This document shows positions 7,232-15,824 of a stretch of DNA of 64,000 bases, in pieces (the first letter of the stretch is position 1; each line of letters opens with the position of its first letter). The notes under the pieces were generated by a model. That model did not search any database. It saw only the letters and a list, made by a program, of their open reading frames with translations, and had not been told where the DNA came from. The DNA is taken from the NCBI GenBank assembly GCA_040005095.1, contig JBDTZN010000001.1, positions 31,512-95,511 of the forward strand, read 5' to 3'. Made by a program: the position numbers and the translations under genes. The stretch comes from UBA5186 sp040005095 (lineage in GTDB: Bacteria; Actinomycetota; Thermoleophilia; Gaiellales; Gaiellaceae).

Positions 7232-8737
7232 ATGGCGAAACTACTCCGACGCTGCGGCCTGACGGGCGCAACCGCCGCGCTCCTCTTCGCCCTGCCCGCG
7301 CCCGTCCGCGCCGCCGGCTCACCGATTCCCGCCGCCGAGATCCTGGCGCGCGTCCAGGCTGGACGCCCCGTGGTCCTCGCGCACGAGACGATCGTCGGCC
7401 GGCTCGACCTCGCACGCATCACGGACGTGCACGGCGTCTTCAAATGCCGAGAGTGCAGGTTTCTTGGTCATGTCGATGCGGGGGACGTGACGTTCGAGCA
7501 CACGGTCGACGTGACCGGCTCGACGTTCTCTCACGGCGCAGATTTTCGGGGTGCGACCTTCCACGCTCCCGCGCTCTTCCGCGCCGCATTCGGCGACAAC
7601 CCCGACACCGAAGGACGCCCACTCGTGGTCCACGGGCGTACCGACTTCTCGCTCGCGGTCTTCGAGGACATCGCCAGCTTCAGCGGCGCAACATTCACCG
7701 GGACTGCGGCCTTCGGCGACGCCCGTTTCCTCGACGTCAGCTTCGCGCGAGCCGAATTCAGCGCCATGGCTGGATTCGCGCGAACGTCTTTCCGCGGAAT
7801 CGCGAACTTCAACGGCACCTTCTTCGACGAGTCGGCCACATTCGACGACGCCGACTTTCGGGCGCGGACCGACTTTGCCGTCTCGGTCTTCGGCCGGGGT
7901 GCAACGTTCTCAGGCGCGCAGTTCGCGAGCGGTGCTTCGTTCCTGGCCGCCGAGTTCAACGCCCCGAAGAGTGGCGAGGAGGACGCGGCCTCATTCGATT
8001 CGGTGACATCCGCCGGCAACCTCGATTTCACCTTCACCGATTTCAAGTCGCCGGCACGAAAGCCGCAAGAGATCGCTGTGTTCGACGACCTGGTCTGCGG
8101 GAAGTCGCTCGTCTTTCGTACGACGGGCTTTCCGCCGGATGACTCGATCTCGATGACGCGATTGCAGGTCACCGACTTGGTCCTCGACGTCGCGACCGTT
8201 CGGCAAGTCGCGCCGGGCGACAACGGCAGCGACCAGGAAAGCGTCCTCCGTACGATCGAGAACAGCGCCAAGACGCGTGACGAGCTGGGAGTCGCGAACG
8301 ACGCGCATTACGAGCTGCGGGTGCGAGCGAGCAAGCGCTATGGGGCCACCCTGCACGCGCTCGACTATGTCTTCTACCGCGGCGCGGCCGGCTACTTCGT
8401 CAAGCCGTTCCGACCTCTACTCCTGCTTGGGGCGATCGCGACTCTCGCAGCGATGGCGCGCTACCTTCGGATACGAACGAAGCCGGAGATCGACTCGAGC
8501 CGGGGGAGGCTCCGCATTCGGTGGCGAGCCGCCCAAGTGCGGTGCGCCGACTTCCTGACGTGCCTCCTCGATACGTTCGCGCTGGCCGCGCCGCGCTGGC
8601 GATCCACCCGTGAGGGGGACGTCGGGCTCGGCGAGCGGGTGCAGGCCATCCTCTACCGGCTGCTTCTCGTGTGCGCGCTGCTCGGGCTCGCGAATTCGAA
8701 TCCGACCCTACGCAACATGGTTGACACGCTCGTTTGA
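7232..8737 (+). CDS. Pentapeptide-repeat membrane protein
   Basis: 501 residues, ATG preceded by GAAGGAGA. A signal peptide (about 1-27) is followed by a long run of pentapeptide repeats, roughly residues 75-260, with the A(D/N)F-type pattern (FRGATFHAPALFRAAF, FSGATFTGTAAFGDARF, FDDADFRARTDFAVSVF). These predict an extracytoplasmic right-handed quadrilateral beta helix. The C-terminal 150 residues contain two or three membrane segments, one near LLLLGAIATLAAMARYL and one near ILYRLLLVCALLGLAN. Function is unknown; the architecture of repeats tethered to a membrane domain recalls pentapeptide-repeat channel-like proteins, but no selectivity filter is visible. Confidence 0.85.
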   Translation: MAKLLRRCGLTGATAALLFALPAPVRAAGSPIPAAEILARVQAGRPVVLAHETIVGRLDLARITDVHGVFKCRECRFLGHVDAGDVTFEHTVDVTGSTFSHGADFRGATFHAPALFRAAFGDNPDTEGRPLVVHGRTDFSLAVFEDIASFSGATFTGTAAFGDARFLDVSFARAEFSAMAGFARTSFRGIANFNGTFFDESATFDDADFRARTDFAVSVFGRGATFSGAQFASGASFLAAEFNAPKSGEEDAASFDSVTSAGNLDFTFTDFKSPARKPQEIAVFDDLVCGKSLVFRTTGFPPDDSISMTRLQVTDLVLDVATVRQVAPGDNGSDQESVLRTIENSAKTRDELGVANDAHYELRVRASKRYGATLHALDYVFYRGAAGYFVKPFRPLLLLGAIATLAAMARYLRIRTKPEIDSSRGRLRIRWRAAQVRCADFLTCLLDTFALAAPRWRSTREGDVGLGERVQAILYRLLLVCALLGLANSNPTLRNMVDTLV

Positions 8738-8756
8738 GTGCGCGATCCTGATTCAT

Positions 8757-10514
8757 GTGGGAAAGACGGCGGTTGCCTTTGGGCTCGCCGGTCTTGCGGC
8801 AACCGGCCTGGCGCTGAGCGCTTCTAGCGCCGGAAGCGCTCCGCGGACTCAGCTTGTCGGCTGGGTCGGCAGCGCCGGGTGTGGCGCTCCCGGGAAGGTG
8901 TCGAAGCAGACAGCGAAGATCACCGTGCAGGGCTCACGGAACTTGCCGCGACCGCTCCGGGCCGGCGACGTCATCAAGACGAACTACAGGGGCTCGGGCA
9001 AATTCTGCCTCCGAGAAGGCACGTGGGACTGTTCGATCAAACAGAGTACGCAGCTGCAAGTCATGCCTGCGAGCGACGTCCTGTTCAAGCTCGTCACCGG
9101 CCGCGTATTTTGTGCCTCGCCGCTCCAGCGCGAGCCGCGGGAGCTCAGAACGCCCGGAGACGTGCTCAGGATCGGCGGGAGCTCGAGTGCCTGGAACAAC
9201 GGCCCCCGCGCGGACGGCGGCGGCGGTGAGGTGCTCTCTCTCACCGTCACGGCTGGGGGGACCGTCGCGAAGATCCGGCGCGGCGCGGCTGTCCTCGCCA
9301 CGAAGGACACACTGACATCAGCAGTCGTACTCGGCAAAGGCGAGCAGTCGGTCGCACCGCCGGCGGGCCCACCGCGGCCGCCAACCCCGATCAAGCTCAC
9401 GAAGGCCGACAAGACCGCGTTCGCAGCGCTCGAGCGCCCGCTTCCCAAAGAGACCGACAAGACAACGCCGACTGTGACGGTCCTCGGCCCACGCCGCGTT
9501 TCATCCGTAGCGACGGCCGTGTTCAACTTCACCGCCAGCGAGCCCGCAGTCTTCAGCTGCGCGCTCGACAAGTCCGACTTCCGACTGTGCACGATTCCGT
9601 ACCCGCGACTCGAAGGCCTGGCCTCCGGCCCGCATACGTTCTCGGTTCGCGCCACCGATCCAGCCGGCAACACCAGCACCACGGGCTATTCGTGGACGGT
9701 CGACGGGAGTCGAATCGTCTTCGAGTCGTTCAGGGACGGCAACCCGGAGCTCTACTCGTCGAATCCCGACGGTTCGACTGCCTTCCGCGTGACCCAGGAT
9801 CCGCCTCGCAACCTGAAGTCAGACGAGGACCCCGACTGGTCGCCCGGCCAACGGCAGATCGCCTACGACAGTCTGCGGGGCGGAAACCTGGACATCTACG
9901 CGATCAACGCGGACGGAACCGGCGACCACAGGCTGACGACGGATCCCGCGAACGACCGCAACCCGTCCTGGTCGCCGGACGGAACCCGGATCGCGTTCGA
10001 AAGCAACCGCGAGGGCTCACGCCAGCTCTACGTCATGAACGCAGACGGAAGCAACGTCAGGCGGCTGACGAGCGACAACGGCGAGGACCTCGACCCTACG
10101 TGGTCGCCGGACAGCCGCAGTATCGCCTTCGCCTCGACGCGGGACGGCGGCAACTACGAGATCTACGTCATGAACGCAGACGGAACCGGGCAGACGAACC
10201 TGACGCGAGACCCGGCGGTCGAATTCGGCCCGTCCTGGTCACCGGACGGCACGCGCATCGCCTTTCACAGTCTCCGGACCCAGGATTACCAGCACATCTT
10301 CGTCATGAACACGGACGGTTCCAACGTCCGCCAGATCACGAAGACACAGCGCGGTGACACGAACCCCGCATGGGCGCCCGACTCGGGTCACATCGTCTTC
10401 CAGAGCGACCGCCAGGGGGGCGAGCCTCAGCTCTACGTCATCGACGCCGACACGCTCGAGGAGACCAGCGTTCCCGCGCCCTCCGCTCGAGCGAACTTCG
10501 TGCCGGACTGGTAG
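8757..10514 (+). CDS. Secreted protein: FecR-like domain, Ig-like domain, TolB-type propeller
   Basis: I place the start at GTG 8757, 19 bp after the preceding gene, because it gives a signal peptide (GKTAVAFGLAGLAATGLALS); the frame upstream is not protein-like. The 585 residues contain an N-terminal FecR-like region (about 30-230), an Ig-like domain ending in ATDPAGNTSTTGYSWTVDG, and then six WD40-like PD40 repeats of the TolB kind, marked by repeated WSPDGTRIAF and IYVMNADGT motifs. It is probably an extracellular binding protein. Paralogous repeat proteins with this layout are frequent in soil actinobacteria; the ligand is unknown. Confidence 0.85.
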   Translation: MGKTAVAFGLAGLAATGLALSASSAGSAPRTQLVGWVGSAGCGAPGKVSKQTAKITVQGSRNLPRPLRAGDVIKTNYRGSGKFCLREGTWDCSIKQSTQLQVMPASDVLFKLVTGRVFCASPLQREPRELRTPGDVLRIGGSSSAWNNGPRADGGGGEVLSLTVTAGGTVAKIRRGAAVLATKDTLTSAVVLGKGEQSVAPPAGPPRPPTPIKLTKADKTAFAALERPLPKETDKTTPTVTVLGPRRVSSVATAVFNFTASEPAVFSCALDKSDFRLCTIPYPRLEGLASGPHTFSVRATDPAGNTSTTGYSWTVDGSRIVFESFRDGNPELYSSNPDGSTAFRVTQDPPRNLKSDEDPDWSPGQRQIAYDSLRGGNLDIYAINADGTGDHRLTTDPANDRNPSWSPDGTRIAFESNREGSRQLYVMNADGSNVRRLTSDNGEDLDPTWSPDSRSIAFASTRDGGNYEIYVMNADGTGQTNLTRDPAVEFGPSWSPDGTRIAFHSLRTQDYQHIFVMNTDGSNVRQITKTQRGDTNPAWAPDSGHIVFQSDRQGGEPQLYVIDADTLEETSVPAPSARANFVPDW

Positions 10515-10520
10515 TCGCAG

Positions 10521-11222
10521 CTAGAGCGCGGGAGAGGCGATCGACCGGTTGGAGCGGAAGCCAAAGCTCTCGCGGCCGCCCGGGCCGCCGCGGAACGACC
10601 GGAGGCCGGCCGGCCTCTCGCCGTTCACCATCGCCTTGACCCGGGTGGCAAGGTCCTGCTCGATCGAGTCGCGCTGGGCGTCGGTCAGCCTCCCGGCCGC
10701 GACCGCGGCCGCGAGCTCCTTCTTCCGCTCCCCGACGATCGCGTCGACGAGGCCGTCGACGGACTTGTTCTTGTCCTGCGCGACCTGCGCGAGCGACTTG
10801 CCGCTCATCAGGGAGTCGCGAAGGCTCGCCTCGGTCACGCCGAGGTACGTCGCCGCCACGTCGAGCTCTGCGAAGCCTCCGTGGCCGGGACCGTCCGGTC
10901 CGCCGCGGGAGCCGGGGCCGCCGAAGAACGGGACGCCGCCGGCGTCGATGCGCGCCTTCAGCTCGTCGCCCTGCGCCTTAGTGATGCTGCCGTCCGCAAC
11001 GGCGGCGTCGATGCGCGCCTTGAAGGCGGACTTGAGGGCGTCGGAAAGGGCGCTCGGCGCGACGCCGAGCCGATTGGCAGCGTCGTTGATGATCGCCTGG
11101 CTCTGCTGCTTCGGCGTGAGGAGCTTGTCGGCGGCAAGTGCGGCGCCGGCGCTGACCGCGGCGAGCGCAGCGGCGACGGCAACGAGGGACTTCGTTTTGA
11201 GTTTCATGGACGCATCGAACAC
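10521..11222 (-). CDS. Secreted helical-repeat protein, function unknown
   Basis: GTG at 11222 has an AGGGAG site 3 bp upstream; ATG at 11207 is an alternative that begins directly at the signal peptide (MKLKTKSLVAVAAALAAVSAG). The mature protein is a set of short helices of the kind LTPKQQSQAIINDAANRLGV, ITKAQGDELKARIDAG, VAATYLGVTEASLRDSL and LTDAQRDSIEQDLATRV, with a Gly-rich linker around residue 110 and a Gly/Arg-rich tail. Such repeats are common in secreted actinobacterial proteins without known role. It is convergent with the propeller gene ending 6 bp away. Confidence 0.75.
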   Translation of the reverse strand: MFDASMKLKTKSLVAVAAALAAVSAGAALAADKLLTPKQQSQAIINDAANRLGVAPSALSDALKSAFKARIDAAVADGSITKAQGDELKARIDAGGVPFFGGPGSRGGPDGPGHGGFAELDVAATYLGVTEASLRDSLMSGKSLAQVAQDKNKSVDGLVDAIVGERKKELAAAVAAGRLTDAQRDSIEQDLATRVKAMVNGERPAGLRSFRGGPGGRESFGFRSNRSIASPAL

Positions 11223-11258
11223 CAGCTCCCTAAGAGCGGCGTGAGAATCTCCTAAGAA

Positions 11259-12092
11259 TCAGAAGCCTCGGAGTACGTCGGCGACCGTCTCGCCCGCGGT
11301 GTCCAGACTGGCTGCGGAGACGACGGTCAGGTCGTCGCACGGCTTGTGCCAGCAGGGGAAGCTGAAGTCGATCAGGTCGACCGAGGGCACGCCTGCGCGG
11401 GCAAACGGAACGTGGTCGTCGAGGATCGTGCCGGTGTTCCCGGCGAACACCTGCCCTGCGCCCACGTGCGTGGCCGACGCCCGCACACGCGCGAACAGGC
11501 GTAGGTCCGACCCTTGCTCGCGCGGGATCGCGAGGTCGCGGTCGCCGATCATGTCGAGGAGGATCATCGCCTGGGCTCGCCGGTAGATGAGCGCCGCGAC
11601 CTTGCTGCCGCGCATCCCGTTTGCCTCGAAGTTCGAGTCGTCCGGTGACTCCTCACCGTCGAAGAAGACGAAGACGACGGTGGGCCGGAGGGTGCGCGGG
11701 CGAAGAGCTCGCGCAAGCTCGTAGACGACCGCGACGCCGGAAGCACCGTCGTTCGCGCCGACGAAGCCGGGGTAGTCCTTGGTGTCGTAGTGGGCGCCGA
11801 CGACCACGAAGCGCTTCGGGTCGCGCCCTCGCACCCTGTAGACGACGTTGCGAAGGCCGCCCGGGACTGCTTGGTAGCGCGCGCCGGGCAGCAGCTTGAC
11901 GAGGCGAGCCGCGAGCGCTCGCGACGCCGCCGACCCCGCGGGTCGAGGCCCGAGCTCCACCTGCCAGCGCAAGAAGGCGAAGGCGCGCTTCGCGTCGAAC
12001 CGATCGGGCCGCTTCGCGCCGGAGCCGTGTGCGCCTGCGGCGACGAGCGCCGTCGCGCCGACTACGACGAGGAGCAGCAATGCGCGCTTCAC
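11259..12092 (-). CDS. Secreted M28-family protein, glutaminyl-peptide cyclotransferase-like
   Basis: 277 residues with a signal peptide (1-23). Motifs follow the M28/glutaminyl cyclase fold: GAHYDT (H101), GANDGASG (D115), FDGEES (E147, E148), LLDMIGD (D180), DDHVPF (D226) and CWHKPCDD (H249). The pattern DDHVPFARAGVPSVDLI followed by a WH matches glutaminyl cyclases better than aminopeptidases, which suggests cyclisation of N-terminal Gln to pyroglutamate on exported peptides. By family comparison Asp115, Glu148 and His249 would hold the zinc. An aminopeptidase role cannot be excluded. Confidence 0.85.
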   Translation of the reverse strand: MKRALLLLVVVGATALVAAGAHGSGAKRPDRFDAKRAFAFLRWQVELGPRPAGSAASRALAARLVKLLPGARYQAVPGGLRNVVYRVRGRDPKRFVVVGAHYDTKDYPGFVGANDGASGVAVVYELARALRPRTLRPTVVFVFFDGEESPDDSNFEANGMRGSKVAALIYRRAQAMILLDMIGDRDLAIPREQGSDLRLFARVRASATHVGAGQVFAGNTGTILDDHVPFARAGVPSVDLIDFSFPCWHKPCDDLTVVSAASLDTAGETVADVLRGF

Positions 12093-12116
12093 CGGCGCAA
12101 TCTAGCCATCCAATGC

Positions 12117-12142
12117 GAGAGGGCCGGTCTCCCGGCCCTCTC
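12117..12142 (-). terminator. 11-bp perfect hairpin between minus-strand genes
   Basis: GAGAGGGCCGG and CCGGCCCTCTC pair perfectly around a 4-nt loop in the gap between the membrane protein ending at 12168 and the M28 gene starting at 12092. No U-run follows on the minus strand, so it may be a terminator of high-GC type or an mRNA-stabilising hairpin. Confidence 0.45.
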
Positions 12143-12167
12143 GGTGCTGCTCGCTCTTGCTGGAACG

Positions 12168-12725
12168 TCAGGCCGGCGGAGGATCCTCGCCGCTGCCCGG
12201 GGCACCGCCCATGTCGCCCGTCGAGCCGCCCATGCCGCCGCCGGTGTCTGCCGGCGGAGGTGCTGGGGCCGCCGGCGGCGGGGCGCTCGGTGTGCTCGTG
12301 CCGCCACCGCCCATCGAGGCCCGGCTCGGCAACGCCTCACCGCTCTCCTGGAAGCGCAGCCAGCCGCCGTACCCGATCGCCAGGGCCAGGATCAGCCCGA
12401 CCCACGCAGGCCAGTGCCGAAAGTCGATGGTCAGAACCCTGATGACGGTGAGGATCAGGATCGCGCCCGCGAGACCCAGAGCGATCAGCCCGCCCGGCAG
12501 GCTCATCCTGCGGAGCGTGTCCGGTGCAAACGCGTCGATCGCCTCCCAGACAAGCAGTGCGATTAGCAGGATCCCAACCAAGAATCCGAGGCCGTGCCAC
12601 ATCGACTGCCCGACAGTTACGGGACCTAGGTCGACCTGCTGCCAGTTAAAAAACGAGTCGATCAAGAAGAGGAGCGACGCCGGGAGGAGGATCTTCCGCG
12701 CGGTGCTCCAGCTAGCCCAGTCCAT
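12168..12725 (-). CDS. Membrane protein with Pro/Gly-rich C-terminus
   Basis: 185 residues, ATG with AAGGAG 6 bp upstream. About four membrane segments (near residues 12-30, 45-62, 78-98 and 105-123), followed by a 55-residue low-complexity tail of Gly, Pro, Ala and Ser, probably disordered. I do not recognise a family with a known function. It is divergent from the LapA-like gene at 12836. Confidence 0.75.
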   Translation of the reverse strand: MDWASWSTARKILLPASLLFLIDSFFNWQQVDLGPVTVGQSMWHGLGFLVGILLIALLVWEAIDAFAPDTLRRMSLPGGLIALGLAGAILILTVIRVLTIDFRHWPAWVGLILALAIGYGGWLRFQESGEALPSRASMGGGGTSTPSAPPPAAPAPPPADTGGGMGGSTGDMGGAPGSGEDPPPA

Positions 12726-12835
12726 TCGCTACTCCTTCTTTGATGGGACGAACCCGAAGGTGCCGGATGAATCTACTGCGGAAAGCGGACGTGCGTCTAG
12801 TGAAGATGCGGGATTGGCCCAGTAAACTGCGCTCG

Positions 12836-13138
12836 GTGGAAGACAACGCACAAGATTCGGCAGGCGCTCCTCCAAGTCCTGCAGAGGGGCGCGGCGACCG
12901 TTTGCGCCGCCAGAGCCAACGGGCGAAGCTCTACGGCATCGCGTTCGCGCTCATCGGGCTGATCGTCTGCCTGGTCGCGCTCATCCTGGCGAACACGCGC
13001 CGCGTGAAGCTCAGCTGGGTCTTCGGCGACACCAACGCCTCGCTCGTCTGGATCATCCTGGCCGCGGCGATCCTCGGGTGGCTGCTCGGCCTCGCGACGA
13101 GCAGCGCCTTCCGCAGGCGAACCCGGCGCAAGTCCTAG
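12836..13138 (+). CDS. LapA-domain (DUF1049) membrane protein
   Basis: GTG at 12836 gives 100 residues. Two membrane segments (LYGIAFALIGLIVCLVALI and VWIILAAAILGWLLGLA) are joined by the TRRVKLSWVFGDTNAS loop typical of the LapA domain (lipopolysaccharide assembly protein A, found also in Gram-positives). TAAACT at 12823-12828 lies 7 bp before the GTG, consistent with a leaderless transcript. An in-frame ATG at 12743 is an alternative start, but the added residues are not protein-like. The 3' end overlaps the convergent L,D-transpeptidase by 4 bp. Confidence 0.75.
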   Translation: MEDNAQDSAGAPPSPAEGRGDRLRRQSQRAKLYGIAFALIGLIVCLVALILANTRRVKLSWVFGDTNASLVWIILAAAILGWLLGLATSSAFRRRTRRKS

Positions 13139-13839
13139 CCGGAGGCGAGATCCACGCGCGTCCCGATCGCGATCAGCGGCGCGCTCGAGGGCCGGAGCCA
13201 GCGCAGCGTCTGTATCAGCCTGGCCAGCGGGAAGCTCACGCAACCGAGCGTCGGCCGGCCCGTGCTTGCGTGCAGGAAGATCCCCGAGCCGCGGCCGGGC
13301 ACGACCGGATGGGCGTTGTAGGCGATCACCGCGAGGTGCCGGTAGGCGGTCGGCGAGCGTGAGAGGTCTTCGCTCGTCACCGTGAACGGCGGCTTGGCGC
13401 CGCACTTCACGTGATGAAAGCGGTTGTAGAGCGGCGACCGCGCGTCCTCGACCCACCAGTCGCCGCAGACGATCCGGCGATACGGATACCGCACGCCGGG
13501 GTTCGACGCGATCCCGTACATCGTCTGCCCGATGCCGAAGACGCCCGCCGGGGTCCTGCGGTCGCCCTCGCGCTTGGCGGCCGAGACTCCGTGCCGCCCG
13601 AGCCACGCCGTCCACGAGCCGGAGATCGGGGTCCAGCACCCCGCCGAGCGCTCCCAGAGCGTGACCGTCCCGCTGGTCGAAGTCGTCCGCGCGGCGACGA
13701 CCGTGATCAGCTGCGTGGAGGAACCGGTCGATGCGAGACCGCTCGCGACCGTGACCGGGCACTGCTGCACGCGGCGTCCGCCTGCCGGTGCGGCAGCGAG
13801 CAGCACGAGACCGGCGGCGACGGCAATCGTCCTCAGCAT
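13135..13839 (-). CDS. L,D-transpeptidase (YkuD family)
   Basis: 234 residues from ATG 13839, with a signal peptide ending near residue 20. The catalytic YkuD signature is GIFLHASTGRPTLGCVS, with H190 and C200. Upstream, GDRRTPAGVFGIG (92-104) is the usual entry strand. Such enzymes form 3-3 peptidoglycan cross-links or act as carboxypeptidases in the wall. Pairs of extra cysteines could make disulphides outside the cell. It is divergent from the M15 peptidase, with only 26 bp between start codons, so the two wall enzymes probably share a promoter region. Confidence 0.9.
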   Translation of the reverse strand: MLRTIAVAAGLVLLAAAPAGGRRVQQCPVTVASGLASTGSSTQLITVVAARTTSTSGTVTLWERSAGCWTPISGSWTAWLGRHGVSAAKREGDRRTPAGVFGIGQTMYGIASNPGVRYPYRRIVCGDWWVEDARSPLYNRFHHVKCGAKPPFTVTSEDLSRSPTAYRHLAVIAYNAHPVVPGRGSGIFLHASTGRPTLGCVSFPLARLIQTLRWLRPSSAPLIAIGTRVDLASG

Positions 13840-13865
13840 AGGCGCCAGACTACGCTTGGACGGCG

Positions 13866-14477
13866 ATGCGACTGTTGGCCCTCGTGCTGCTCGCGGCGAG
13901 CTCGGCCCAGGCTCCTCCGTTCGCCGCCAGGGTCTCGCAGGTGACGCGTGCCGAACTCGGCGCCTCGTGGCACGCCGGCTGCCCCATCGCACCGGCGGCC
14001 CTGCGTCGCGTGCGGCTCACCTACCGGGGCTTCGACGGCGAGGCGCACGCGGGCGCACTGATCGTGAACGCAGACGCGGTTCCTGACGTGAAGCGGATCT
14101 TCGCCCGCCTCTACGCGGGACGCTTTCCGATCCGCCGGATGCGCACGATCGACGCGTTCGGCGGGAGCGACGACCGCTCGATGGCCGCCGACAACACGTC
14201 TGCGTTCAACTGCCGCTACGCGGTTGCGCCAGGCCCGCCTCACTGGTCGGCGCACGCGTACGGCCGGGCGATCGACATCAACCCGGTCGAGAATCCGTAT
14301 CTGGAAGCCGGCCGGGTCCTGCCGCCTGCCGGCAGGGCGTTCCTCGACCGCAAGCGCGCGCGACACGGAATGGCCGTCGCGGGCGGGCTGCTCGTGCGCT
14401 CGTTCGAAGCGGCCGGCTGGCAATGGGGCGGGCGCTGGAAGGGCTCGCCCGACTACCAGCATTTTCAGGCGCGCTAA
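13866..14477 (+). CDS. D-alanyl-D-alanine carboxypeptidase-like M15 family peptidase
   Basis: 203 residues with a short signal peptide. It carries the M15C/VanY-like zinc motifs: SAHAYGRAID (H130, D137) and, near the C-terminus, GWQWGGRWKGSPDYQHF (W-x-G-G-x-W and H199). The predicted role is cleavage of cell-wall peptide stems. It is divergent from an L,D-transpeptidase and overlaps the convergent PASTA gene by 4 bp, placing three wall-related genes together. Confidence 0.88.
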   Translation: MRLLALVLLAASSAQAPPFAARVSQVTRAELGASWHAGCPIAPAALRRVRLTYRGFDGEAHAGALIVNADAVPDVKRIFARLYAGRFPIRRMRTIDAFGGSDDRSMAADNTSAFNCRYAVAPGPPHWSAHAYGRAIDINPVENPYLEAGRVLPPAGRAFLDRKRARHGMAVAGGLLVRSFEAAGWQWGGRWKGSPDYQHFQAR

Positions 14478-15784
14478 CCGGAGAAGCGGCCGACGTAGAT
14501 CGTGACGACCGCGCCGCGCGGTGCTCGGGTGCCGGCTGCTGGCTGTTCGTCGAGCACGATCCCGTCCTCGGTCTGGTCGGCCGTCGGTTGATCGATCACG
14601 ATGACCTGGAACCCGGCGTTCTGCAGGGTCGTGGTCGCCGTCGCCTCGTCCTGACCGAGCACGTCCGGGACCGGAGTGGACGCCTGGGGATTCGGCCCGA
14701 TCGACACGTTCAGGCGCACTCGGGAGCCGCTCTTCACTTTCGTCCCGGGAAGCGGCCGCTGCGCGACGACGCGTCCAGCCGGCTGCGTCGAGGCCACGTA
14801 GACGACGTGGCTCGCCAGTCCCGCGGCCTGCAGCCGCCGCTGCGCCGCGGTTTGGTTGAGCCCAACCACCCGTGGGACGGCGACGGTTGCCGGAGTCGTC
14901 GAGGTCCCCGTGGTGGCGGTCGTATCGCTTGCCGTTCCCGTAGTTGTGCCTCCGGCGCCCGAAGCGACGTTGAGCCGAACCTTCGAGCCCTGCGGTGCGG
15001 TGGTGCCGCCGGCCGGGGCCTGGCTCACGACCGTTCCCTGCGACTGGTCCGAAGGAACGAGGACGATCGTGTACGCGAAGCCCCCCTGCTTCAGCGTGGC
15101 CTGCGCGTCGGCGGACGGCTGCCCTACGACGTCCGGCACCTGTACTCGCTTGGCGCCCTTCGACACCTGCAGCAGCACCTCGCTCCCCTTGTCCGCACGA
15201 TCTCCCGCGACGGGCTTCTGCGCGAAGACCGTCCCGGCGGGCTTCGGCGAGAAGACGCGGGTCGCCTTCGCACGGAAGCCGGCAGCCTGGAGCTTGGTGA
15301 CGGCGGCAGCCACCTGCAGGCCGACGACGTCCGGAACCGCCACGCCGGCGCGACCCGACGAGACGGTTATCGTCACCACCGCGCCCTTGTCGACGTGTGC
15401 TCCTGCGGCGGGCGACTGCGAGATGACGGTGTCCTTGGCCTTGTCGCTCGTTTGACGCTTGATCTGCGACCGGAAGCCGTCCTGGCTGAGCCGAGCAGTC
15501 GCCTTCGGGTACGTGAGGCCGACCACCGACGGCACGGCCGTCCCCTGCGTCGTCGTGTTGGAGCTGCCTCCGCTGTTATGGAAGATCACCCAGCCGACGA
15601 GCGCGCCGACGACGAGCAGCGCAAGCGCAAGCAGCCACGGCCACCATTCGCGGGGAGGCGGCCCGGGATGCGGCGGGGGCGGGCCCTCTTCGACGACGTC
15701 CTCGCGGACGGCGCGCCGAGGACGCACGACGGTGGTGTCTGCCGGAGCGCGGCGGCTCCAGGGAAAACGGCGGGGACGAGCCAT
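14474..15784 (-). CDS. Membrane-anchored protein with five PASTA domains
   Basis: 436 residues: a cytoplasmic Arg/Pro-rich segment (1-47), one membrane helix (48-68), then five PASTA domains at about 82-143, 147-213, 216-278, 305-367 and 371-436, marked by VPDVVG-type motifs. A Thr/Gly-rich spacer (279-302) lies between the third and fourth. Unlike PknB there is no kinase domain. PASTA repeats bind peptidoglycan or lipid II, so this may sense or bind the wall or be a partner of a kinase encoded elsewhere. Confidence 0.9.
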   Translation of the reverse strand: MARPRRFPWSRRAPADTTVVRPRRAVREDVVEEGPPPPHPGPPPREWWPWLLALALLVVGALVGWVIFHNSGGSSNTTTQGTAVPSVVGLTYPKATARLSQDGFRSQIKRQTSDKAKDTVISQSPAAGAHVDKGAVVTITVSSGRAGVAVPDVVGLQVAAAVTKLQAAGFRAKATRVFSPKPAGTVFAQKPVAGDRADKGSEVLLQVSKGAKRVQVPDVVGQPSADAQATLKQGGFAYTIVLVPSDQSQGTVVSQAPAGGTTAPQGSKVRLNVASGAGGTTTGTASDTTATTGTSTTPATVAVPRVVGLNQTAAQRRLQAAGLASHVVYVASTQPAGRVVAQRPLPGTKVKSGSRVRLNVSIGPNPQASTPVPDVLGQDEATATTTLQNAGFQVIVIDQPTADQTEDGIVLDEQPAAGTRAPRGAVVTIYVGRFSG

Positions 15785-15824
15785 TGCCGCTGCAGATGCC
15801 CGTCGCGGCTACTTACGAATCGCG